Shown: positions 21,441 to 30,009 of the stretch, one piece after another | How positions within the stretch are numbered: position 1 is the first letter of the stretch | How the letters are laid out: every line of letters starts with the position of its first letter | NCBI GenBank assembly: GCA_035765895.1 | Contig: DASTWL010000005.1 | Location: 1 to 32,150, forward strand | Length of the DNA: 32,150 nucleotides | Reading direction: 5' to 3' | From: Verrucomicrobiia bacterium | GTDB taxonomy: Bacteria > Verrucomicrobiota > Verrucomicrobiia > Limisphaerales > DSYF01 | Translations under genes and position numbers: made by a program | Notes under the pieces: generated by a model | Seen by the model: only the letters and a program-made list of their open reading frames with translations | Told to the model about the DNA's origin: nothing | Database searches by the model: none

Positions 21441-22709
21441 TCACTCTGCGCCGGCCACGGTCTTCGGCCGGTCCACGGTGGCCCCGGCCTGATAGCGCTG
21501 CAAGGCCGCCTTGAGTTCCGCGAGCCGCGCCTTGTCGGTGGTCAGCGCGACGGCGCGTTGCTCCTGCGTCACCGCGGCGGCAGCCCGGCCGTTGTCGAAC
21601 AACGCGCGGGCGTAGGTGTCGAGCACGTCGGCGTTCTGGCCTTTGGACGCGTCCGTTGCTGCCTGGGCGAATTTCAACGCGAGCTTGAGGTTGCGGGTCT
21701 TGATGTTGGCATCGGTGAGCAGCGTCCAGGCGATTTCATTCAGCGCATCGGTGTCGTCCGACTCCATCAATTCCAGTTTTCGAGTCAGTTCGTCCACTTT
21801 GGCGGCGTCGCCATGTCCGGTCACAGCCCGGTAATAATCCTGCCAGGTTCGCTGGAGGCTGAACTTGTCACGGTAGTCGGCGAACTTGAAGCCCGGCGGC
21901 GCAAGCGGGGCGGCTTCCTGTTCAATCCGGGCCAGCTCGGTTGCGGGTTTGCCGGCGGCCACGCTGCGCTGATATTCGCGCATCAGGCTTTGGAACCGGA
22001 CCGTGCGTCGCAGGTCGGGGAGATTCAATTTTTGTCCCGGCTCGATGCCGCCCAGTTCGCGGTCCAGTGTGGTGAGTTCCGTCGCCAGGGCGTCCAGCTT
22101 GGCGGCGTCGTCGCCGCGTGCGGCCAGGGCCGTAAACTCCTGCAGTTTGCGCCGGGCGGTGACGCGTTTTTGGGCGGCAGGATCGTCCACCACCGGGGCC
22201 GCCGCCAGTTTGTCGAGCACCTTCTCCAAATCGCCCATCGGATGTCCCAGCCAGGCAACCTTGCCGTCCCGGTCCACGACGAAGGCGGTCGGAATGCCGT
22301 TTTGGTTGTAAGCGTCCATGTAGCCCTGTGACGTCTGACGATTGTTGTCCACGGCCACGGTATAGTTCATCTGGTCACCCATCTGGTCCACGAACGGCTT
22401 GACGGTGGCGGCGTCCTCGTCGCTCACGCCGACGAAGACCACGCCGCGGTCGGCGAACTTCTTCTGCAGCTCCGTCAAATGCGGAATGCTGACGCGACAG
22501 GGCCCGCACCACGTCGCCCAAAATTCCACCACCACAATCTTCCGGCCTTTGGCCTCGGCCAGGTCCACCGGCTTGCCCTTGACCCAGGTCGCGATGTTGA
22601 GCGGCGCCGCGGGATCACCAATCTGGGCCGCCGGCAACGTTGCGACGCCGGTCCAAAGGGCCAGCCCGATCCCTGAAGCGAGCAGAGTTTTCATAAATTG
22701 GGAACGCAT
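21441..22709 (-). CDS. TlpA-like thiol-disulfide oxidoreductase with long helical C-terminal half
   Basis: 422 residues; an AGG seven bases before the ATG at 22709 supports that start (ATG 22694 is an alternative). Signal peptide about residues 1-28 (ending LPAAQ). The thioredoxin/TlpA domain spans about 35-170: 'VVVEFWATWCGPCRVSIPHL' with active Cys68 and Cys71, and the cis-Pro loop NGIPTAFVVD near 137. The second half (about 185-420) is helical and unusual for TlpA, ending in 'DALNEIAWTLLTDANIKTRNLKLALKFAQAATDASK', which looks TPR-like. The family reduces or oxidises extracytoplasmic thiols. It follows the 1238-residue gene by 3 bp, so it is the last gene of the Bat-type operon. A periplasmic location is expected. 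Confidence 0.87.
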   Translation of the reverse strand: MRSQFMKTLLASGIGLALWTGVATLPAAQIGDPAAPLNIATWVKGKPVDLAEAKGRKIVVVEFWATWCGPCRVSIPHLTELQKKFADRGVVFVGVSDEDAATVKPFVDQMGDQMNYTVAVDNNRQTSQGYMDAYNQNGIPTAFVVDRDGKVAWLGHPMGDLEKVLDKLAAAPVVDDPAAQKRVTARRKLQEFTALAARGDDAAKLDALATELTTLDRELGGIEPGQKLNLPDLRRTVRFQSLMREYQRSVAAGKPATELARIEQEAAPLAPPGFKFADYRDKFSLQRTWQDYYRAVTGHGDAAKVDELTRKLELMESDDTDALNEIAWTLLTDANIKTRNLKLALKFAQAATDASKGQNADVLDTYARALFDNGRAAAAVTQEQRAVALTTDKARLAELKAALQRYQAGATVDRPKTVAGAE

Positions 22710-22712
22710 CGG

Positions 22713-25700
22713 TCAACCTGCCACACGCCACCACTTTCGCGCAATGGCTTCCACATCGGGTGCACCCGCGCTGGCCGGTGCGCCGCTGAAGTAGGCCGAT
22801 TCGATGGCGTGGATTTCGTCGGTCAACGATTGCCGGTCGGCGGCATCCAGTTTGGCGCCCGCCTCGCGCTGGAGGCGCCGCAGGAAGGCCACGACCGAGA
22901 ACGGCGTTAGTTCACCGGGCAACGCCAGCCCGGCTGCGGTGGCCGGTGCCGGACGTCGCCGTGCCCGGTAAATGAGCAACGCCAGCCCGCCGAGCACGGT
23001 CAGGGCGACGAGCCACCCGACCGTGCGCAAACCGCTGCTTACGCCGCTCGCCAGCACGACACCGGCGGCCGCCTGTGACGGTGTAAGTTCGACCAGGTCG
23101 GCGTCCTGATAATGTTTGTAGGCCACGTTGGTCGTCGTGAGGCCTGGCTTGAGCGTGGGGAAATGCAGCGTGACCGTGCCGCGCAAATCCTTCGCTCGCC
23201 GGTAAATGAACTGCCAGTTGCGGTCCGCCAGCGCGGCGGGCGCCGGGCCGTCCGTGGCCAGTTCCGTGATCGAAAGGCCGTTGTCGGTGACTTCTGCGTC
23301 GAATCCGGCCTGCTGGTAGTCGAACAACTGCGCCGGGCCCGGGATGACGCCCTGGCCCCGGGCGTTGACTTCAATGACGACGCGTCCGTCGCGCCATTCG
23401 CGTTCGTCCATGGTGAAGGTGAGCGCGAGTGCGTCACACGGCCGCGGCGCGCCGTCGCTGTCCTTGGCGTCAATCGGGAGCACGGGCGAGCGCACGGGCA
23501 GGACCACCTGGCCCGAGGTGTCGCTGAAATCCATGTCGATCTGGATGGACGGAATGCGGTCCACCGCGGCCTCCTTGGCGCGCAGGAGCACGTAAGCCAT
23601 GGGCGTTTCCTGCCAGCCTTCGCGCGGCAGATCCCGCGCGCGGACGCCGGCGTCGGCGAAGGTGACCGAACTGACCTCGAACGTCTCGTCCAGCGCGGCA
23701 TGGATGTTCTTGGTGAAGTCATCGCGGTAATTGACCCGGGCGCCCTGCGCCATCATGACCATTGGCATGCCCCGCTGCTGGGTGTTCTGGTTTTGCAGAT
23801 ACTTGGAAAAACCGCCGCTTTCGCGGGCGAGCTGCCGCGTGTGTTCCAGGCTGATGAACAGGCCAAACGGCTGGCCGTGTCCGATGCGCGGGTCGCCATC
23901 GACGCGGGTGCGGAGTTGGACTTCATCCAGCAGCTCCTGGTAATTCTTCAACGCCGTCTCTGCGGCCGCGGCGCCGGGGGTGTTTTCCCCGACGACCTGC
24001 AGACCCGCGCTGAGGAACCGCTGCCGCATGTTCGCCGGCACCTGTGGCAACAGGCTGGCCAGCATTTCGCCAAACTTTTCCAAATGATCGGCCGCCGCCT
24101 CGCCGGGCAGCGCGCGCATCGCATCGCCGATTTGCTTCAAGCCGGGATCGGACCGTGCCGCGGCGTGTGTGAGCTGCGACAGGTCGCTCGCGCCGAGCAT
24201 GACAAAGAACCACATCTGGTAAGGCTCCAGCGTCCATTGGCTGTGCGCCATCGTCGGCACCTTGGCCGCGTAAATCGCCGCAGCCTGACGGTAACTGGCA
24301 AACGCCTCCTCGCGCAGGTCCACGTATTCCGACAGCTTCACCTTCCGTGAAAACTCATATTCCGCCGCATCGAAGAACAACTGCCCGCGCACGATGAACT
24401 GCTTCCAATCGGCGTCCTCGGCGCGCAAGCCGCGTTTGACGAGCGTCATGGCGGTGCGATACCCGCGCGCGACCTCGTCCTTGGTTTCCTCCTCGGTGCG
24501 TTTGGTGCCGGCGTCCTGCTGGACCTTGGGATCCTGCCACTGTTCGCGCAATTTGCCGCGCATGCCGGTGACGAGCTGCATCAGCTCTTCGCGGTTCATT
24601 TGTTCGGGCGGACCAAAGATCGCCTCGATGTCCTCCAGCCGGTAAACCTCCGCGCCGCTGTGGAGCGTCATGAACGCCTGCACCACGAGCGTCGGGTTGA
24701 TGGGTTCGGGCGACAAGGCGCGCAGCGTTTTCAGCAGCTCCCGCAACTGGCGCACATTCTCGTTCTGACGCAGACGCGTAAGCGGGATGCCGTCCGATTG
24801 CGGTGGCCGGGAAATGATGTAGCCCATGGCCCGCATGCGGGCGAGGTTCGGATCCTCCGGCTTGGCGCTGCGCTTCTGCACCCACGCTGTGAGATAGTCC
24901 TCGCACAGCGCCTTTTCCTCGCCGGGATGGTCCTTCAAATAGGCCGCGAGGATTTCCGTCGTGTCCGGTTCGCGCGGGTCCATCAAGTTGACTTTGAGCT
25001 GCGTGAGCCGGACGCGTTGGGCCAGGCCTTCGTTCAGCCGGCGGACCAGCGCGGCGGGCGGGGCGTTGCTCAGAATGACGTCGGCGTCGAGGGTCTTGGC
25101 CTCGTTGCGCTGGCGCGCGTAGTAACTTGGCGGGCGATAGACGAAGGGATTGTTGTTCAGCTCCTCGTCGTCGGCATTGCGTGCCTCGCCGGAACGGTAG
25201 GTGGCTTCGGCCTCGTTCAACCAGTTCATGACGAGCAGGTTGGCCGCCTCGGGCAGGGCGCTCTTGCGGCCGGCAAGCACGTCAAGCAGCACGTGTTGCG
25301 TGGCGAGGCTTTGCCCGCGCAGGTTCAGGTCGTTGCGCTTCTGCGCCTGCTGGCCGGATTCCCCGAGCGTCAGCATCAGGTCCACCAGAATGGCCGGCTG
25401 CATCAGGAAATTTTCCCGGATGAGCTGCTCGGCATCGGCGGGGGGCAGGGCGGGCAGCAATTTGACAAAACGGTCCGACGCCTGCCGGAAAATCCCGCGG
25501 TCATTGGTGCCGAAGCGGCTGGTTTGCATCATGAACGCGCACACTTCGGCGGCGCGTTTGAACAACCGCTCGTCCCGCTGCTCGATGCCGGTCTGGGTGA
25601 AATGCTCCATCGTCAGCACCAGTGTGAGCGTGTCGGCCTGATCCCAAGCCTCGCGCCGCAACGGCAGGTAGGGCCCGGCGTCGCTGATCCAGCCCACGGC

Positions 25701-26429
25701 GGACAGCAACTGCGCGGCGAGTTTGCGCCCGTCCGGCGTGCTGCCGCCGAAACCTTTCAAACCATGTTGCAGGCGCGTCAGAAATTCCGCCTTGCCGGTT
25801 TTGCCAACGGCCACCTTGACCAACGTGGCGACGTTCGGGAGAAAATCGGCATTCAGGTCGGCCGGTGCGGCGGCGAGAATTGCGTAAAAATCCTCGCTCA
25901 ACAGCAGGCTGCGCTTGCCGCCGCGGCCGCCGGCGGACGGGCCTTCGTCATCGCTGTTATCCATGACGCCGGGCGGCGTGTTGCCCTGGGCCTGTTGATA
26001 AAACTGCTCGGCCGATTGCGAACCGGTGGCGAGCGCATTCAGCAGGCGGCCGTAAATGTTCAAGGCATCGGCGCCGGGCAGCGTCTTCAACACCTCGCCC
26101 ACGGTCGTCCAGTCGCCGAGCAGCACGGCGAGGCGGAAACGTTCGGCCTCGGACAGTTTTGCAGCGGCCGTTTGCGCCTTGACCGCCTCAAACAACGCCT
26201 GCGGTGTGCGATCAAAGTTCAGCTTCGCCAGCGCGCTGGCCAGCGCGTTGGTGCTGACGAACGGGGTGGCATTGGTGGCGGGCACGAGACTCGTCACGCC
26301 GGCGGACTCCTCTTCGGCCGGTGCCTCGGCGGCATCGGATGCCAGAACCTGCGCGCGGGCCAAGCTGGCGGCTCCCAACAGCAACACGCAGGCAGCCCAG
26401 CCCAAACGGCGGATGAATTTTTCCTTCAT
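22713..26429 (-). CDS. Large secreted, C-terminally membrane-anchored protein of the Bat operon, function unknown
   Basis: 1238 residues. An AAGGTG sequence lies just upstream of the ATG at 26429. Residues 1-26 form a signal peptide (LLLGAASLARA|Q). Residues 27 to about 1130 are predicted extracytoplasmic: first mostly helical and repeat-like (to about 830), then beta-rich domains ('FDAEVTDNGLSITELATDG', 'RDLRGTVTLHFPTLKPGLTT'). A single membrane helix at about 1136-1154 (GWLVALTVLGGLALLIY) is followed by basic residues and a cytoplasmic tail of about 80 residues with 'VVAFLRRLQREAGAKL' and 'LTDEIHAIESAYF'. That architecture of a large periplasmic part, one helix and a helical cytoplasmic tail recalls BatD, but no sequence match is claimed. 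It lies 46 bp after the helical-protein gene and 3 bp before the TlpA-like gene. Confidence 0.82.
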   Translation of the reverse strand: MKEKFIRRLGWAACVLLLGAASLARAQVLASDAAEAPAEEESAGVTSLVPATNATPFVSTNALASALAKLNFDRTPQALFEAVKAQTAAAKLSEAERFRLAVLLGDWTTVGEVLKTLPGADALNIYGRLLNALATGSQSAEQFYQQAQGNTPPGVMDNSDDEGPSAGGRGGKRSLLLSEDFYAILAAAPADLNADFLPNVATLVKVAVGKTGKAEFLTRLQHGLKGFGGSTPDGRKLAAQLLSAVGWISDAGPYLPLRREAWDQADTLTLVLTMEHFTQTGIEQRDERLFKRAAEVCAFMMQTSRFGTNDRGIFRQASDRFVKLLPALPPADAEQLIRENFLMQPAILVDLMLTLGESGQQAQKRNDLNLRGQSLATQHVLLDVLAGRKSALPEAANLLVMNWLNEAEATYRSGEARNADDEELNNNPFVYRPPSYYARQRNEAKTLDADVILSNAPPAALVRRLNEGLAQRVRLTQLKVNLMDPREPDTTEILAAYLKDHPGEEKALCEDYLTAWVQKRSAKPEDPNLARMRAMGYIISRPPQSDGIPLTRLRQNENVRQLRELLKTLRALSPEPINPTLVVQAFMTLHSGAEVYRLEDIEAIFGPPEQMNREELMQLVTGMRGKLREQWQDPKVQQDAGTKRTEEETKDEVARGYRTAMTLVKRGLRAEDADWKQFIVRGQLFFDAAEYEFSRKVKLSEYVDLREEAFASYRQAAAIYAAKVPTMAHSQWTLEPYQMWFFVMLGASDLSQLTHAAARSDPGLKQIGDAMRALPGEAAADHLEKFGEMLASLLPQVPANMRQRFLSAGLQVVGENTPGAAAAETALKNYQELLDEVQLRTRVDGDPRIGHGQPFGLFISLEHTRQLARESGGFSKYLQNQNTQQRGMPMVMMAQGARVNYRDDFTKNIHAALDETFEVSSVTFADAGVRARDLPREGWQETPMAYVLLRAKEAAVDRIPSIQIDMDFSDTSGQVVLPVRSPVLPIDAKDSDGAPRPCDALALTFTMDEREWRDGRVVIEVNARGQGVIPGPAQLFDYQQAGFDAEVTDNGLSITELATDGPAPAALADRNWQFIYRRAKDLRGTVTLHFPTLKPGLTTTNVAYKHYQDADLVELTPSQAAAGVVLASGVSSGLRTVGWLVALTVLGGLALLIYRARRRPAPATAAGLALPGELTPFSVVAFLRRLQREAGAKLDAADRQSLTDEIHAIESAYFSGAPASAGAPDVEAIARKWWRVAG

Positions 26430-26475
26430 AGAATCACCTTCAATGTTAAATCAGTTTCACCTTGTCGCCCGGCGG

Positions 26476-27213
26476 TTATGAGCCCGGTCCGCCGGGGAAA
26501 CGCGAGTTGGCCGCGCCGGAGCCCGGTTCGCCCTCGTCGTTTTCACCGATGCCCGGCTGGTTCCCGCGCTGGCCGCGTCGCCGGGCCATTTGTTCGCTCA
26601 AGCCCTGGCCGGACAGGGCCTGGCCTTCTTCGGGCAGCGGCCGCGCCATCAATTCGGTCAGGCTCATGCGTTGCAGCCGGACGGCGCTTTCAAGATTGGT
26701 TTCCTGCACCTGCGCGTCATTTCTCCGGCCTGCGCTCAAGCTGGACTCCGTCAACAGCCGGTAATTCTGGCGCGCGAGTTCTGCCTCTTCCATCCACAAC
26801 GCGCGCTGGGCGCCTTCGAGCCGCATGACCCACCCGGCATAATAGTGAATGCGTCCGGCCAGCTCGCGGGCCTCCCGCTGCAAGGCGGCGGGCTGACTCG
26901 CGAACGTGCCGTCGGCAAGGATGCGGTCCGCGCCATCAATCGCATCCACTGCGGCGCCCTGCCGATAGCGCATGCGCACCAGGGCGATGTCGAGTTGCAG
27001 GCGCGCGGCCGGCGTCTGGCTGCCAATGAGCCCGGCGGCTTCGCGGTAAAAGCCTTCCGCCGTGGCCCAGTCGTGCCGTGCCTCGGCCGCTTCGGCCTGG
27101 TGAATCAGCGTGTTCGCCCGGTCGCGGGCCAGCCATTTCTGACCGGGGCCGAAATGCCACACCACGACCGGCAGCGGCAGCAGCAACCAGAGGAGCAGCA
27201 GCCAGCGCTTCAA
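26476..27213 (-). CDS. Small membrane-anchored helical (TPR/BatC-like) protein, TTG start
   Basis: 245 residues from a TTG at 27213. No ATG suits the N-terminus, whereas this TTG is preceded at seven bases by GGAGG and overlaps the BatB stop as TTGA, mirroring the ATGA junctions of this operon. An N-terminal membrane helix (LKRWLLLLWLLLPLPVVVWHF) is followed by helices typical of tetratricopeptide-like pairs: 'ANTLIHQAEAAEARHDWATAEGFYREAAGLI' and 'ARLQLDIALVRMRYRQGAAVDAID'. The last 45 residues are Gly/Pro/Arg-rich and disordered. In Bat operons a TPR protein (BatC/BatE) normally follows BatB, which is the place it occupies. It probably acts at the periplasmic face of the inner membrane. Confidence 0.75.
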   Translation of the reverse strand: MKRWLLLLWLLLPLPVVVWHFGPGQKWLARDRANTLIHQAEAAEARHDWATAEGFYREAAGLIGSQTPAARLQLDIALVRMRYRQGAAVDAIDGADRILADGTFASQPAALQREARELAGRIHYYAGWVMRLEGAQRALWMEEAELARQNYRLLTESSLSAGRRNDAQVQETNLESAVRLQRMSLTELMARPLPEEGQALSGQGLSEQMARRRGQRGNQPGIGENDEGEPGSGAANSRFPGGPGS

Positions 27214-28235
27214 GCGGATGCCTCCAAGCGGGAACGATTTTGCACGGCCGCCGGGCGCGTCGTGGCCACGGTTGGCCGCCATGCGCTGCCGAAGAACTCC
27301 AGCAGCACCGGCAGCAGGCAGAGCAGGGCGGCGCTGAACGCGAGGGTGACAATGGCCAGGGTGCGCAGGCTGATTTGAAAACGGTCCGCGCCTTCGTCCG
27401 GCGCAATCAAGTGCCGCAGCAGGTCGCTCGGAATCTGCTTCGCATTGCCATCGTGATAATGGCCGCCGAGGCGCCGCGCGAGCTGCAACAGCGTGCCGTT
27501 GTCCTGCCGCGATTGATGGCCGTCGAGGAACGTTCCGCCGCGCGTGCTGCCGACGCCCACGATCAGCACGTCCGCCACCGACGACGGCATCCGGTTCAGT
27601 CCCGCATCCGGCACGGTGTCGCCGTCCGTGAGCACGAGAAACGTCACCGATTTGCGCGGGAAATCCTTCACGAAGCCGCCGGCCGTGTTCAGCGATTTCA
27701 ACAGCGATGTCTTGCCGGGCTTGAACGCGATGTGCAGGGGCAGGTTGTCGGCGAAGTTCCAGATCAGTTCGCGGTCGGCGCATTCCTTGACCAGCAGCAG
27801 CGCGTCCGAATAGAAGCACGCCATGGTGATGCGCGTTTGATCGTTGTTGGCGCGTTCCATCACGGATTTCAGCAGGGCGGCGGCGCGGTCCCGCCGGGTT
27901 TGCGCGCCGTTTTCACCGGCATCGGCGATTTCCATGCTGGGCGAAACATCGAGCAGCACCATCAGATGACGCGTGGCGGCGACATTGCGGTCGTGCGTGC
28001 GGCTCGAGCCTTCAAACGCCAGGAGCACGACCAGCGACCACACGAGCACGGCGAACGCCAGCACCCGGAGCGGTGGGACGAGCCTCGTCCACGCGCGCGG
28101 TTTTGCCTCCGGACCAAACGCCAGCCGGCCGAGCCGCTGCACGCGCCGGGCGTGGAGCCATTCGGCGAACGTCGCCAGGGCCAGCGCGCCGAACGCGGCC
28201 CACGCGGCCAGTTGGATGAATTGTTCCTTCACCAT
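27210..28235 (-). CDS. BatB-like von Willebrand factor A membrane protein
   Basis: 341 residues from the ATG at 28235 (MVKEQF), which lies within the BatA 3' end (7-bp overlap). Two N-terminal membrane helices (about 8-26 and 54-74) precede the VWA domain, with the MIDAS motif D96-V-S-P-S100 and 'FLVLTDGDTVPDAG' later in the fold. A third helix is near the C-terminus (about residues 285-307), the usual BatA/BatB layout, with the VWA domain held at the membrane between helices. Bat proteins are linked to MoxR AAA ATPases and envelope stress tolerance; the exact role is not settled. It directly follows the BatA-like gene. Confidence 0.85.
   Translation of the reverse strand: MVKEQFIQLAAWAAFGALALATFAEWLHARRVQRLGRLAFGPEAKPRAWTRLVPPLRVLAFAVLVWSLVVLLAFEGSSRTHDRNVAATRHLMVLLDVSPSMEIADAGENGAQTRRDRAAALLKSVMERANNDQTRITMACFYSDALLLVKECADRELIWNFADNLPLHIAFKPGKTSLLKSLNTAGGFVKDFPRKSVTFLVLTDGDTVPDAGLNRMPSSVADVLIVGVGSTRGGTFLDGHQSRQDNGTLLQLARRLGGHYHDGNAKQIPSDLLRHLIAPDEGADRFQISLRTLAIVTLAFSAALLCLLPVLLEFFGSAWRPTVATTRPAAVQNRSRLEASA
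27221..27225 (-). promoter_or_regulatory. Ribosome binding site deciding the TTG start
   Basis: GGAGG on the minus strand, seven bases before TTG 27213. It lies inside the last codons of the BatB-like gene, whose TGA overlaps the TTG by three bases. It is the strongest Shine-Dalgarno sequence seen in this operon and identifies the otherwise easily missed start. Confidence 0.6.
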
Positions 28236-29149
28236 GGCGTGTAACGCAGCCCGAGCAGACCCAGCCCCCACAAGCCGGCGATGACGAGCCCGGCCAGGGC
28301 CAGCGGTTGATAATAATCCACCCAGTCGGAGGTGACCTGCTTGAACTTTGCCTTTTGCATCCGGTCAATTTCGTGGAACACGGACGTCAACGTGCCCGGC
28401 TCATCGGCCAGAAACACCTTGCCCTGCGTGACGGCGGCAATCGTGTAAATGCCGTCGATCCCGAACCCGGTGGCGCCGCCGATCAAAATGGTGAACACAC
28501 GAATTTTCGCGTCGGCAAGTTCCTGGGCAATCTGCCGGTCGCGGCCGCCGAAGAAATCCGCGCTGCCGCCGTCGGTGATCAGAATGATGGCACGGTCCCC
28601 TTCCTTGGTGCGCACGAGGTGCTGTTCACAGCCGTCGAGCGCCTTGGCGATCATGGTGCCGCCGAACCACGGCAAACGGCGCGCCGGTTCGATGAACGGC
28701 AGCGCATTGCGGATTGCGGAAAGCTCCTTGGTCGGCGGGAACCAGTGCAGATATTCGTTGCCGAACACGGTCAGCCCGAAGGCGTCTCCCTGGCGGTATT
28801 CGCAGAACTGCCGCGCGGACGCGACGGCTGACTCGAAACGCGTGGAGCTGCCGAAGCGCATCGACATTGAGCCGGACATGTCGAGACAGATGATGATGTT
28901 GTTCAGGATGCGTTCGTTCTCGGGGGGCGCCGGGCGACGGGGGCCGGCCAGCACAAGCACGGCCACGGCAAGCAGGAGCGCGGGCAGCGTTTGCATGAGA
29001 TTCACCAGCCCGCGCAGGGGCCGGCCGTCGCGCTGACGGCCATGGTCAAACGGCAGCACGACCGGCTGTCCGCGGCGCACCCACTGCCAGAAACCCCAGA
29101 CAATGGGCAGGGCCAGCAACCACAGCACCGCGGGATGATGAAAGCTCAT
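28229..29149 (-). CDS. BatA-like von Willebrand factor A membrane protein
   Basis: 306 residues. N-terminal 'MSFHHPAVLWLLALPIVW' is the short hydrophobic start typical of BatA, a second helix lies at about 53-69, and a third is at the C-terminus (about 284-302). The VWA domain has the MIDAS D90-M-S-G-S94 and 'RAIILITDGGSADFFG'; 'GGTMIAKALDGC' carries the MIDAS threonine. The start at 29149 overlaps the preceding stop as ATGA. The family forms metal-dependent protein contacts at the inner membrane. The N-terminus and the MoxR/DUF58 neighbours support BatA; its partner ligand is unknown. Confidence 0.87.
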   Translation of the reverse strand: MSFHHPAVLWLLALPIVWGFWQWVRRGQPVVLPFDHGRQRDGRPLRGLVNLMQTLPALLLAVAVLVLAGPRRPAPPENERILNNIIICLDMSGSMSMRFGSSTRFESAVASARQFCEYRQGDAFGLTVFGNEYLHWFPPTKELSAIRNALPFIEPARRLPWFGGTMIAKALDGCEQHLVRTKEGDRAIILITDGGSADFFGGRDRQIAQELADAKIRVFTILIGGATGFGIDGIYTIAAVTQGKVFLADEPGTLTSVFHEIDRMQKAKFKQVTSDWVDYYQPLALAGLVIAGLWGLGLLGLRYTPW

Positions 29150-30009
29150 GGCGCCGTTCCTTTCGCCGGTGGCGGAGCGGCCGGTTGCCGATACGGTGCG
29201 AGCAGCGCCGTCACTTCGGCGGGCGATGCGCCGCCGCGCTGGTGCAGCCAGTGTTCCAGGGCGCGGAGCAGGATGCCGGCCTCCGTATGCTCGCGGAGCT
29301 GGGCCAGCGCGTCGGCCATGCGCTGGTCCGGCAGTTGCAATTTGTCCCGCCAGAAGGCAAGCAGCAGTCGTTCAAGTTGGGCTTTGCCGTCCGGTGAAAG
29401 CGTTCCCGCCGCCGCGGCTTCGACCAACGGCCGCAGGCGCTCGGCGAAGGAAGGTGCGGCGACGACGGGCGGCATTTCAACCGGCCCGCGCTTCTTCCGA
29501 TACGACACCACAAACGCCGCAATGCCGCCGGCCCAGAGAATCCCCAAGGCTGCGAGAAACGCACGGTAGCCGCCGAGAAACGGGAACGGCCGCGGCACGT
29601 AGTCGGTCAGTTGCCCGTCATGATCGGCGGGCAGGAGTGAGTGCACCTCGAACTCCACGTTGCTCAATTCATCCGGCTGGCTGCCATCGGAACGCACCAT
29701 GAAATCAGCGAGCCGATACCGGCCGGGCTCCAGGCCCATGAAGAACAATTCGTAGTGGTGCAGTCCGTTCGTGGCCGGGGTGACGGCGCCAAGGCGCAGA
29801 ATCATTTCCGTGCGGTCATCGAGCGGGCGCGGCTGGTAATCCGCCCGCGGCAGGTCGAGCGCAACCGGCGTTTCGATGCCGACCGTGCGCGCGGCGTTGG
29901 TGGTGTCGGCCGCGGGTGCGCCCGCCGTGAGCCAAACCAAAACCAGCGCGACCAGTCCGAATCCAATCGGGCATCGGCTGCGCGCCTTCCGCAAACCGCC
30001 CGGCTTCAT
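29146..30009 (-). CDS. Exported single-pass membrane protein of the Bat operon (BatD-like position)
   Basis: 287 residues from the ATG at 30009, fixed by the ATGA overlap with DUF58 and a nearby GGAGG. A signal sequence (about 14-34, GFGLVALVLVWLTAGAPAA) leads to an extracytoplasmic domain of about 120 residues with 'ALDLPRADYQPRPLDDRTEMILRLG'. One membrane helix follows at about 150-168 (FLAALGILWAGGIAAFVVSY), then KKRG and a helical cytoplasmic tail ('FAERLRPLVEAAAAG...LLLAFWRDKLQLPDQRMADAL'). The layout is like a reduced BatD. It sits between DUF58 and BatA, where such membrane proteins occur in MoxR-type operons. No family is firmly recognised. Confidence 0.75.
   Translation of the reverse strand: MKPGGLRKARSRCPIGFGLVALVLVWLTAGAPAADTTNAARTVGIETPVALDLPRADYQPRPLDDRTEMILRLGAVTPATNGLHHYELFFMGLEPGRYRLADFMVRSDGSQPDELSNVEFEVHSLLPADHDGQLTDYVPRPFPFLGGYRAFLAALGILWAGGIAAFVVSYRKKRGPVEMPPVVAAPSFAERLRPLVEAAAAGTLSPDGKAQLERLLLAFWRDKLQLPDQRMADALAQLREHTEAGILLRALEHWLHQRGGASPAEVTALLAPYRQPAAPPPAKGTAP

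Noticed and set aside
24600-26828. Long plus-strand open frame (about 740 codons) opposite the 1238-residue gene
   Set aside because: It is a shadow caused by high GC; the peptide lacks hydrophobic or domain structure, while the minus strand has a signal peptide, a membrane helix and good start context.
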